Below are positions 1 to 9,889 of a DNA stretch of 64,000 nucleotides, in pieces. Position numbers and translations under genes: made by a program. Under the pieces are notes generated by a model that saw only the letters and a program-made list of their open reading frames with translations, did not search any database and was not told the DNA's origin. Positions within the stretch are counted from its first letter, which is position 1, and every line of letters begins with the position of its first letter. The DNA is from Chaetoderma sp. LZ-2023a (taxonomy: Eukaryota > Mollusca > Caudofoveata > Chaetodermatida > Chaetodermatidae), in contig CM067373.1 in NCBI GenBank assembly GCA_034401795.1, positions 42,981,142 through 43,045,141 on the forward strand. Reading direction: 5' to 3'.

Positions 1-32
1 GTCTATTTACAGAACAATGGAAGACAATTTTT

Positions 33-948
33 AGCTCACCTGGTCTTAGGCCAAGTGAGCTTATGCCGTGGTGACCATCCGTCGTCCTTCCATCAACTTT
101 TCCTTTAAACAACTTCTCAAGAACCACTGGGCCAATTTCAATTATATTTGGCAGGAAGTATTCTTAGGGCATAGGGATCCAAGTTTCTTCAAATGAAGCC
201 ATTCGGCCAATTTGGTCGGTGGCCATCTTGGATTTGGGCCGATTTTAGGAAACGTCTAACAATCTTCTTCTCCGAAACTGCTTGGAGAATCGATTCAAAA
301 CTCATGAAACATCATCTAGGGAAAGAGGTAAGCGAAGTTTGTTCAAGAAGACTTGATTGACAAAATTGTTCGGCGGCCATATTGGATGACATAGTTTTCC
401 CGAAAGCGACTTCTTGTCCTCGACCACTGACGGGATCAGGCCAAAATTTGGGAGATATGATTAGGGACTAAGGGCCATTAAAGTTTGTTAAATGGAAGTT
501 GATCCTGGGAGATATGATTAGGGACTACGGTCCATTAAAGTTTGTTCAATGGAATTTGATCCATGACGTAGTTTTCCCGAAAACTACTTCTCCAGAACCG
601 CTGAAGGGATCAGGCCAAAATTTGAGAGAAATGATTAGGGACTAAGGACCATTAAAGTTTGTTCACGGGAAGTTAATCCGTAAAAAAAACCATGGCCACT
701 GTGGGCCAATCAAAATGTAGCGTGTTTGGTGGCCATATTGGATTTTTTTATTTGATGGATTTTGAGGCCAAAATTGGTTCTATATATGCTTTGGGTATTC
801 TGAGCTCAAATTTGCCATTTTCGAAACTGTCGGATAAACAGTTTGGTGGCCATCTTGGATTATTTTCCCGGCAAAGGCGCCCATACTAAAGCAATGGGAA
901 CTTTAAAATGTCTTCTTCTTGAGAACTACTAGGCCAATTTCAATTATT
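33..948 (+). repeat. Dispersed CTCACCTGG-type repeat, copy 1
   Basis: It opens with a small hairpin (AGCTCACCTGG ... CCAAGTGAGCT), then GCTTATGCC and a CCGTCGTCC tract. A body follows with phrases that recur in neighbouring copies: TTTGGCAGGAAG, GCCATCTTGGATTT, AAAGTTTGTTCA and CTCCCATACTAAAGCAATGGGA. It runs straight into the next hairpin head at 949. This head is a familiar dispersed repeat of bivalve genomes (recalled, not searched). No protein-coding capacity is visible. Confidence 0.7.
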
Positions 949-2694
949 AGCTCACCTGGCCAGAATAGCCAAGTGAGCTTATGGCATGGCGACCGTCCGT
1001 CGTCTGTCTTTCATCCGTCTGTCCAACTTTTTTCTCTAAACGACTTCTCAAGAACCACTAGGCTGATTTCAATTAGACTTGACAGGAAGTACCCTTAGGG
1101 CATAGCGATCCAAGTTTGTTCAAACGAAGCCGATTGGTCGATTTGGGTGGTGGCCATCTTGGATTTCGGTCAATTTTAGGAAATGTCTAAAAATCTTCTC
1201 CGAAACTGCTTGGTGGATTGAAGCAAATGCCATGAAATATGATTTAGGGCAAGAGCTGAACCAAGTTTGTTCAAGGGAACTTGATTGGTCAAATGGTTCG
1301 GCGGCCATTTTGGTTGACCTAGTTTAAGTGAAAACAACTTCTCCAGAACCACTGAAGGGATCGGGCCAAAATTTGGCAGATATGAATAGGGACTAAGGGG
1401 CCATTAAAATTTGTTCACGGGAAGTTGATCCGTTAAAAAAAAATGGCCACAGTGGGCCAATCAAAATACAGCATGTTTGGCGGCCATTTTGGATTTTTTT
1501 TATTTTGATGGATTTTGAGGCTGAAATTGGCTTTATATGTGGTTTTGGGTATTCTGATCTAAAATTTGCAATTTTCAAAACTGTCGGATAAACGGTTTAG
1601 CGGTCATCTTGGATCATTTTCCCGCCAAAAGCTCCCATACTAAAGCAATGGGAAATTTAAAATGTCTCCTCGAGAACTACTGGGCCAATTTCAATTATAT
1701 TTGGCAGGAAGCATCCTTAGGGTGTAGAGATTAAAGTTTGTTCAAACGAAGCCGATCGACCAATTTGGCTGGTGGCCATCTTGGATATTGGCCAATTTCT
1801 AGAAACGTCTTTAAAAATGTCTGAAAATGCTTGGTGGATTGAAGCAAACACGATTAAATATGAGCTCGGACAAGAGCTGAACAAAGTGTGTTCAAGAGAA
1901 CTTGATTGGTCCAATGGTCTGGTGGCCATCTTGATTGACCTAGGTTTAGCGAAAACGTCTTCTCCAGAAGGGCCATTAAAGTTTGTTCAAGGGAAGTTTA
2001 TCCATCAAAAAATATGGCCGCCGTGGGCCAATCAAAATATAGTGTGTTTGGCGGCCATATTGTTTTTGCGTATTCTGATCTCAAATTTGAAGTTTTCGAA
2101 ACTGTCGGATAAACGGTTTGGCAGCCATCTTGGGTCATTTTCCCGCCAACAGCTCCCATACTAAAGCAATGGGAAATTTAAAATGTCTTCTAGAACTACT
2201 GGGTCGATTTCAATTATATTTGGCAGGAAGCATCCTTAGGTTGTAGAGATTCAAGTTTGTTCAAGCGAAGTCAATCAGCCAATTTGTCTGGCGGCCATCT
2301 TGGATTTTGACCAATTTTTATAAATGTCTAGAAATCTTTGCCGAAACTGAGCGATTGATTCAAGTCATAAAATATCATTTAGGGCACGAGCTGAACCAAG
2401 TTTGTTCAAGGGAACTTGATTTGCCAAATGGTTGGGCGGCCATCTTGGATGGCCTGGTTTTCATTAAAGCAACTTCGTCTCCAGAGCCACTGAACGGATT
2501 GGGCTGAAAGTTTAGAGATATGATATTGATGCCTAAGGGCCATTAAAGTTTGTTCAAGAGAAGTTGATACATAAAGAAACATGGTCTCTGTTTTCTTGTT
2601 ACAAGTCTGCTCAACTCTAATCTTATTGTTAATGAGCATTCTAGTTGAGATGCCTATGGTCCAGGTGAGCGATACAGGCCCCCTGGGCCTCTTG
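949..2694 (+). repeat. Dispersed CTCACCTGG-type repeat, copy 2, with internal tandem units
   Basis: The head hairpin is at 949-985. The typical 3' end, CCAGGTGAGCGATACAGG followed by GGGCCTCTTG, lies near 2670-2694, so this looks like a full-length element. Its body is a tandem array: the block around TTTGGCAGGAAG starts near 1061, 1683 and 2202, giving units of roughly 500-620 bp. Short open frames inside are by-products of the repeats. Confidence 0.7.
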
Positions 2695-3143
2695 TATTTG
2701 GCAGGAAGCATCCTTAGGGCATAAGGATCCAAGTTTGTTCAAATGAAGCCGATCGGCCATCTTGGATTTCAGCCGATTTTTAGAAATGTCTTTAAATATC
2801 TTCTCCGAAACCGTTTGAGGGATCGGTTCATAACTCAGGAAATATCATCTAGGGTAAGAGCTGAACCAAATTTGTTCAAGAGAACTTGATTGACCAAACA
2901 GTTCGGCAGCCATTTTGGATGACCTATTTTTTCCGAAATCAACTCCAGAACCGCTGAAGGGATCGGGCCGAAGTTTGGGACATATGATTATAGAATAAGG
3001 GTCATTAAAGTTTGTTCACGGGAAGTTGATCTGTAAAAAAACATGGCCGCCGTGGGTCAATCAAAATATAGTGTGTTTGGCAGCCATATTGGATTCTTTT
3101 ATTTGATGGATTTTGAGGCTGAAATTGGTTTTATATATGTTTT
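2695..3143 (+). repeat. Partial unit of the CTCACCTGG-type repeat
   Basis: It starts inside the GGCAGGAAGCATCCTTAGGG block and follows the same order as the units to its left. It is cut off at 3143, where a different satellite begins (TATACGCCCGCGCAAAGC). Confidence 0.6.
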
Positions 3144-4330
3144 TATACGCCCGCGCAAAGCGGACCCTTATTATGTGATGGCGCTCGCCGGGCGTCCGTC
3201 CATCCATCTGATTCTTGTCCGGAGCAGATCTCGAAGAGTTTTGAACCTACAGTCAAAATTTTTTTCCCAGCAGATATATTACCTATAGACAAAGTGTCAT
3301 GATTTTGATTCGGCAAAATCCTCCCATATTCGCTAGAGTTATCTCCCTTGAAAGTGTAAAATTTGTCAAAATTTTCTTGTTTGGAACAGATCTCGAAGAG
3401 TTTTGAACCTACACTCACAATTTTTTTTTCAGAAGATGTGTTATGTATAGGCGAAGTGTCATGATTTCTGTTCGGCAAGATCTGTCCATATTCGCTAGAG
3501 TTATCTCCCTTGAAAGCTTAAAATTCATCAAAATTGTCTTGTCCAGGCCAAATCTCGAAGAGTTTTGAACCCATACAAATTTTTTGACGAAGTGTCATGA
3601 TTTTGATTCGGCAAAATCCTCCCATATTCGCTAGAGTTATCTCCCTTGAAAGTGTAAAATTTGTCAAAATTTTCTTGTTTGGAACAGATCTCGAAGAGTT
3701 TTGAACCTACACTCACAATTTTTTTTTTCAGAAGATGTGTTATGTATAGGCGAAGTGTCATGATTTCTGTTCGGCAAGATCTGCCCATATTCGCTAGAGT
3801 TATCTCCCTTGAAAGCTTAAAATTCATCAAAATTGTCTTATCCAGGCCAAATCTCGAAGAGTTTTGAACCCATACTCACAAATTTTTTTGCAAAAGATGT
3901 GCTACATATAGCCGAAGTGTCATGATTTTGTTTTGGCATGATCCGCCCATATTCGTGGGAGTCATGATCCAAATCTCGAGTTTTGAACCCACACACAAAT
4001 TCCTTTTCAAAAGATGTGGTACATATAGCCGAAGTGTCATGATTTTGTTTTGGCATGATCCGCCCATATTCGCGGGAGTCATAATTTCATTTCGGCAAAA
4101 TTTTCTTTATTCGCAGGAGTTATCTCCCTTGAATGATTCAAATTCATCAAAATTTTCTTGTTGTAATTGTCTTCTTTTCCTGGCCAGATCTCGAAAATCT
4201 TTTAACCTACACTCGCAATTTTTTTTCCTGCAGATGTGTTAGGTATAGATGAAGTCTCATGATTTCCTTTCGACAAAATCCTCGCATATTCATTGGAGTT
4301 ATCTCCCTTGAAAGATTAAAATTCATCAAA
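3144..4330 (+). repeat. Tandem satellite, about 162 bp per unit, 7 copies
   Basis: A leader (GCGGACCCTTATTATG ... GGCGTCCGTCCATCC) precedes units marked by TCTCGAAGAGTTTTGAAC at 3229, 3391, 3553, 3689, 3853, 3974 and 4189. Most spacings are 162-164 bp and some are shorter or longer. Each unit carries CATGATTT, a CCCATATTCG block and GTTATCTCCCTTGAA. It sits between two partial CTCACCTGG elements, as if inserted among them. Confidence 0.8.
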
Positions 4331-4529
4331 ATTTTCTTGTAATTGTAATGATCAATGCAGCTGTGAAGACTTTCAAGATTTTTATTGATGTCTTTGATGT
4401 GAATTCCAAATGTGTACCTAATAGAAGTTGCCCCCCCCCCCTCCTTTTTTTCAGAGAATTATCAAAGACTACCTATTCACATTTAGCATTCCTCAAACAA
4501 GTATGCTTGTGGGCGTATGTTGAGTAACT
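4331..4529. other. Short spacer with a C-run
   Basis: Non-coding AT-rich sequence with a C homopolymer near 4428-4443. Nothing else is recognisable. Confidence 0.4.
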
Positions 4530-5173
4530 GTTGTTAGGTATTCTGATCTCAAATTTGCAATTTTCGAACCTGTTGGATAAACGGGTTGCCGGCCATCTTG
4601 GATAATTTTCCAGCAAAAAACTCCCACACTAAAGCAATAGGAAATTTGAAATGTCTTCTCGAGAACTAGTGGGCCGATTTCAATTATTTTTAGCAGGAAA
4701 CATCCTTAGAGCATGGAGATTTAAGTTTCTTCAAACGGAGCTGATCAGCCAATTTGGCCGGCAGCCAGATTTTGGTCGATTTTTTTAAATGTCTTTAAAA
4801 ATCTTCGCTGAAACTGTTTGAGCGATTGGTTCAAAACTCATAAAATATCACTTAGGGCACGAGCTGAACCAAGTTTGTTCAAGGGAACTTGATTTGCCAA
4901 ATGGTTGGGCGGTCATCTTGGATGGCCTGGTTTTCATGAAAGCAACTTCGTCCCCAGAGCCACTGAACATATTGGGCCGAAATTTGGGAGATATGATATT
5001 GATGACTAAGGGCCATTAAAGTTTGTTCAAGAGAAGTTGATACATAAAGAGACATGGCCTCTGTTTTCTTGTTACAAGTCTGCTCAACTCATTAGAGTTC
5101 TGCTTATTGTTATTGACCATTCTAGCTGAGATGCCTATGGTCCAGGTGAGTGATACAGGCCCCTTGGGCCTCT
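4530..5173 (+). repeat. Partial CTCACCTGG-type repeat with 3' end
   Basis: It repeats the same block order as 1683-2694 and ends in the same 3' terminus (CCAGGTGAGTGATACAGG, then GGGCCTCT) at about 5173. The head is missing, so it is a 5'-truncated copy or the second half of an element split by the 3144-4330 satellite. Confidence 0.65.
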
Positions 5174-5328
5174 AGTTGAAAATTTAGCACTGAAATGACT
5201 GGCTCGATAACCGAGCCAGTCATTCCAGCGGTAAATTTTCAAAAATAGTCTTCTATTGTCCTGCAAATAGACATTTAATAAGCAAATATTTGGATTTTCA
5301 TGACAAAATTTGACCATTAAAGGATTAA
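5174..5328. mobile_element. TTAA-type hairpin MITE (truncated)
   Basis: It contains the central palindrome of the family (GACTGGCTCGATAACCGAGC and inverted flanks) and one end, TTGACCATTAAAGGATTAA, a one-base variant of the family terminal repeat. The other end is cut off by the repeat ending at 5173. Confidence 0.6.
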
Positions 5329-5426
5329 GTCCTACCTACTTAGACAAAGAATTTAACGATTTTAAATCAATTTTAAACAACAATCGTTTAATCATTTAAA
5401 ACTACTTATGGAATATCCAGTTGCAG

Positions 5427-5617
<191 letters not shown>

Positions 5618-5683
5618 TGATATATATAGTAGTATCTAGCATCCACAGTTCTCTCCCCCTCATTCCGCCTCCTTCCCCCACTT

Positions 5684-5738
5684 CTCTCTCTCTCTCTCCC
5701 TCCCTCCCTCCCCTCCCTCCCTCCCTCCCTCCCTCCCT

Positions 5739-5835
<97 letters not shown>
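5684..5835. repeat. (CT)n microsatellite in the last SEC23 intron
   Basis: A CCCT/CT-rich tract lies inside the 512-bp intron 5615-6126. The mirror copy (about 60957-61030) is much shorter, and the right-arm intron is only 399 bp. Long Ser/Leu or Glu/Arg frames across this tract are not genes. Confidence 0.95.
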
Positions 5836-6126
5836 TCCCTCCCTCCCTCCTTCCCTCTCTCTCATGTTCGCTCGCTCTCCTCTCTTGCATCCCTCCCCTT
5901 AAGTACATGTAGCTCGTGTACTCTATCTAAGAACTTTCATTTTATATGCCTCCATTCAGCCTTGAAGTAAATTTGAGCTAGAGTTTCTACCTGCTCATTT
6001 AGTATTCAATTACTGACACACCAAAATGGACACGCCCTCTCTTCTAAACTCCATGACGACGTATAGCAATATCATTACGCGACGAGATTTCTTTATATAT
6101 ATAACTGACTTGTTTTTTGTTTTTAG

Positions 6127-6216
6127 GAATCTGGCGAACCGGTGCTAACGGACGATGTCAGTCTACAAGTATTCATGGATCATTTAAAGAAACTGTCTGT
6201 GTCCAGCTCATCATGA
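6127..6216 (+). CDS. SEC23: SEC23 terminal coding exon, left arm
   Basis: A T-rich tract and TTTTAG acceptor (6121-6126) precede a 90-nt phase-0 frame that ends in TGA at 6214-6216. The peptide has the SEC23 C-terminal signature TDDVSLQVFMDHLKKLSVSS (the residues before the last two serines). In SEC23 this segment belongs to the C-terminal gelsolin-like part of the coat subunit. The mirror copy at 60608-60697 reads the same frame. Upstream exons are not visible between 1 and 5547, which is repeats, so the preceding intron exceeds 5.5 kb. The assignment is from recalled family sequence and is strong because two consecutive exons agree in order, phase and content. Confidence 0.92.
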   Translation, partial: ESGEPVLTDDVSLQVFMDHLKKLSVSSSS

Positions 6217-6327
6217 CCACAGCTAGCGGGACTTCCTGTCCACTATGATCAGAAGCGGTCACTTCAGTACAGTGATAGCATAGTCGGATGCGGTATTAAT
6301 AAGTTGGTAGTCAAAGGTGATGATAGC

Positions 6328-6333
6328 AATAAA
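6328..6333 (+). promoter_or_regulatory. Candidate poly(A) signal of SEC23
   Basis: AATAAA lies 112 nt after the SEC23 stop codon and is conserved in the mirror (TTTATT at 60491-60496). Where cleavage actually occurs cannot be seen. Confidence 0.4.
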
Positions 6334-6365
6334 CAACGTGAGGAAATAATGCTTATGTAGTTATA

Positions 6366-6577
6366 CTGTACAGCTCAGAAATAAGTTAACTTGTTTTCAA
6401 AACAAAAAATGTACTATTGATTATTTTGAACATAATTAGATTGGAAGATATTGCTGCCCAAGGCAGCAATATCTTCCAATCCAATTATGTTCAAAATATT
6501 CAACAGCACATTTCTTAATAACTAATGTTTCTTTTTTTTGTTTTGGAAACATTTAAACTTATTTATGAGCTGTACTG
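6366..6577. mobile_element. Tc1/mariner-like palindromic MITE
   Basis: Flanking TA dinucleotides (6364-6365, 6578-6579) enclose about 46-bp terminal inverted repeats beginning C(A/T)GTACAGCTCA. A second, near-perfect internal palindrome sits around ATATTGCTGCC...GGCAGCAATAT (6440-6480). The TA target and CAGT-like ends suggest a non-autonomous Tc1/mariner derivative. No transposase is present. It is mirrored at 60246-60458. Confidence 0.65.
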
Positions 6578-7220
6578 TAGCATTGACGCTGGTGCATTCC
6601 ATCTGAATATATCACTACTCAGATTTCGCTGTTTACATTACCACAGATGTAAGATTTGAAAATTATCTTGATGACAGCTGTTGTGGTTGCACAGCAACAG
6701 CTTTTATCAATACCATTTTCAAATAGTTTTCAGTATTTATTCCATTGACACCTTCAAAACCTAACTTTCGCATGCAGCATAATCAAATAGTTAAATGTAG
6801 ATTGCAAATTATTTTAAATTTATCGTCATTGTGAAAATATTTTAATATTTAATTAACTATTCATGATTGGGCATTAACATGTTCAACCCTGAAATGCAAC
6901 AATACAAGTAACCTGTTAAATATTTTGAAATTGATTTCACTGAATAGCAGAAAGTGTATTTAGTAAAAAGTTGGTGTAAAAGCATTTAACAGAACATTTC
7001 ATACATATAATTTTTCCTAATTAATTAGCATATCTAATTAGGATGAAAGGGTTAACCTATGGAGGACAATATATTTTTGACAAATTTTCACTTATATGAC
7101 TGGTCAATAAGTTTTTTAGAATGTGTTTTTACCTTCCAATAACGAGGCATGATGTGTGCCAAAGTATGAAATTCAAAACCGAAAAGATTGTAATCTAAGG
7201 CGTTACTACTTCTAACAGAG
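6578..7220. other. SEC23 3' flank without genes
   Basis: AT-rich non-coding sequence. It holds one imperfect hairpin near 6650-6735 (TTGAAAATTATCTTGATGAC against GTTATCAATACC...TTTTCAAAT) with an ACAGCTGTTG/CAACAGC core. Otherwise nothing is recognised. Confidence 0.4.
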
Positions 7221-7422
7221 CCGTTTGTTGGGCAAAATTGGTCAAGAAAATGAAAATATTAAGAGAAGCATTTTTGAAAATTTACCATTGGATTCCCTGG
7301 TATAGATATCGAACAGGCATTCCAACGGTGAATTTTCAAAAATAATATCTTGTCCTGCAAATAGAAATTCCTCAAGACTTTGCAGAGGTCTGTGCTGTTT
7401 GGCTTGACCACTAAAGGGTTAA
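7221..7422. mobile_element. TTAA-type hairpin MITE, copy 7.2
   Basis: The palindromic core around 7270-7345 (AAAATTTACCATTGGATTCC against its inverse) is followed by the end GACCACTAAAGGGTTAA at 7405-7422. The left end is degenerate. Confidence 0.65.
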
Positions 7423-7439
7423 TAATATTACATGGCGTA

Positions 7440-7657
7440 CCCTTTAACACTCATATCAGCCAAAAACAGCTTCTGCGGTGACCCTGAGAAATGTCCATTT
7501 GCAGACCAAGAGGAGACTATTTTTGACAATTTACCACTGGAATGACTGGCTAGATAATCGAGCCAGTCATTCCAGTGGTAAATTTTCAAAAATAGTCTTC
7601 TTGCTCTCCAAATAGACATTTTCTATGAAAAAACTGAATCGAGGGTTAAAGGGTTAA
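7440..7657. mobile_element. TTAA-type hairpin MITE, copy 7.4
   Basis: CCCTTTAACACTC opens at 7440 and TTAAAGGGTTAA closes at 7646-7657. The core 7510-7605 is a nearly perfect stem (AATGACTGGCTAGATAATCG and inverse). It is one of the cleanest stems in the window and is mirrored at 59168-59395. Confidence 0.75.
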
Positions 7658-7854
7658 TTAATTGTCTTTCCTTATTCTCCTCAGACAGATAGTGTTTGAG
7701 AGATTAGCTGTATGATGACCACTCATGTCTCGTGAGTGAGCAGCATCAGTGTTGTTAGAGATGTAAATCTATCCTATATTAGGAAGATATCAACATTAAT
7801 ACTTTAATATTAGTAAAGATTAGGAAAAATCAAAAAATCTAAATAGTTGTTTAG

Positions 7855-8045
7855 TAAATGTATGTCCATTTGCATGCCGAGAGAAAACAATTTTTGAAAA
7901 TTTACAACGAATGCCTGGCTCAATAATTCAGCCAGTCATTTCAGTTGTAAATTTTCCAAAAAATAGTCTTCTTTTGGAGTGAAAACGGACATTTATCAGA
8001 CCAACTGCAGAAGCCATTTTTCTATTGGTTGACAATTTGGAAACG
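7855..8045. mobile_element. TTAA-type hairpin MITE, copy 7.9
   Basis: It shares the family words TGTCCATTTGCATGCC, ATTTTTGAAAATTTACAAC and the inverted arm TTGTAAATTTTCC. The termini are eroded. Confidence 0.55.
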
Positions 8046-8599
8046 AAAAGACTAAATCGTAAGAAATGTATGAAATAAAATATTCTATTGACTATATATA
8101 AATTTGATTCTAATTGGACTTTGAATGGGTTGGGTCCCAGTGAAATTAATTTCAAAATATTTGGGAGCTTACCTGTATGAGTGTCTTAACATACATATTT
8201 CAGTGTTGAATATGGTAAATAGATATCTTCTCGTAATTTCAAATATTTCTTATGCCATTTTGCCAATTAACTTATTTGCAAATTTAGAATATTGTACTAT
8301 GTATCGATAGCGGTAAGCAGCAGTGTTCCATAAAGTCCAGGATTTAAATATTTTGGATTTTGGATTTAAAATGACCTTTACTTTATTTGAATTATATGTT
8401 GCAAAAAATAGTGCGATAATTAGCCTTTTGTTACAAAATTATTTTGATGTTATATTTAAGTACTGCCTTTTGATAATTGTTATCCAAGTCACCTTACTGA
8501 AGTGATTTTTAGGAATATTTTCTTTCAACAGCATAGATAATCTCTTGCATGATTTTAAATTTGTTATTCATTTGGTGTGTGGTAGTCTTTCCTTAATAG

Positions 8600-8790
8600 T
8601 CAAGCTGGCCTGAAAAATGGTTTCTGCAGTGATCTTGGGAAATGCCAATTTGCAGATGAAGGGAATGCTATTTTTGAAAATTTGCCACTGGAAAGACTGT
8701 CTCGATAACCGAGCGAGTCATTCCAGTAGTAAATTTCAAAAATAGCATTCCTTTCATCTGCAAATTGATATTTATTGGGCAACCATTTCA
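8600..8790. mobile_element. TTAA-type hairpin MITE, copy 8.6
   Basis: Stem GGGAATGCTATTTTTGAAAA ... AAAATAGCATTCC with the family flanks TTCTGCAGTGATCTTGGG. The termini are diverged. It is mirrored at 58035-58240. Confidence 0.6.
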
Positions 8791-8892
8791 ATTTTCTTTA
8801 CCAATCTTAACAATTCACAATTAGAAACCAAAAAAAGATCTTATGTCAGTATCCAGGTAACTAGCAGCATAATGCTTTAACACTTTCAACAG

Positions 8893-9126
8893 TTAACCCT
8901 TTAACTGTCAAATTTGTTCAAGAAAAATTCAATTTTCTCACTGAAAATCTCCATTTAATAATGATTATTTTTGAAAATTTGCCACTTGAATGAGTTACTC
9001 ATTTATCACGTCAGTCATTCCAGTGGTAAATTTTCAAAAAATAGTCTTCTCTTCGTCTGCAAACAGAGATTTCTCAAGATGACTGCAGAAGCCGTTTTTG
9101 GCTGAATTGTGGGGTTGAAGGTTTAA
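8893..9126. mobile_element. TTAA-type hairpin MITE, copy 8.9
   Basis: It opens TTAACCCTTTAACTGTCAAA at 8893, carries the stem AAAATTTGCCACTTGAATGA with its inverse, and closes TTGAAGGTTTAA. It is mirrored at about 57700-57925. Confidence 0.7.
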
Positions 9127-9889
9127 ATCTTAGTTTTAAAAGTATCCATATCTGTCAGCTTTTAAGTATTTTGAAACTACTTCGATGCTATGTATGATAT
9201 ACAAGGTTAAATTTAATGTTTTGTTTACTTCAGCTCTGCATTAATATAATGATATGGCATTAAATTGTAGTAATATATTTGGTAATTTGTTTTTAAATAT
9301 TGCTAGGAATTGGTAGGCTGCTTATTGAACTGAACAAATTACCTTAATTCAGAATATAGATATAATTATTGTCATTTATTTGTTGTTTACTAGAATTGTT
9401 TTAATGCCTTAAAGGATCTGATTAAATAATGATTGATTTTGTTATGATGCACATAAAATTGTAAAGAAATGTAAATGAAACTTATTTATTAAATACATAT
9501 TATATCTTGTCTGGTTGTCGTATGTTTGTGTGTATGAGTTATGCCATTTTATAATACCTCTAATGATTCCAATTGGAAAATGCTAATTTTTGGTTTTCTT
9601 TCGATAACTTGGTTGGAGTATCATGACGAGAGTTGGCTATGTTAGTACTAGTAGGGAAATGCTGGTTATTTTGTGGATCATTCAGTCCGTCCATCCATCT
9701 GTCTTTCTGTCCATGTGTCCGTCTATCCATGCAAATGTTGTGTTTTCATTCGATAACTTGACTTGCTTGGAGTATCTTGACGAAACCTTATGGGAAGGCT
9801 CATTCTTTATTAGTTATAGTTTTTATTCATAGTCATTATCCTCTTTGGTCAGTTCATGCATACATACGTCTATGACAAGAATTCTGTGG
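9127..9889. other. AT-rich non-coding stretch
   Basis: No exon is recognised. Near 9660-9730 there is a GTCCATCCATCTG-rich tract like those found near heads of mollusc dispersed repeats, so this may be the flank of the element at 9890. Confidence 0.4.

Noticed and set aside
1..5173. Small open frames with FSKLSDK-like or NHDTSPI-like peptides
   Set aside because: The same peptides recur because the underlying DNA is tandemly repeated. There are no splice or domain signals.
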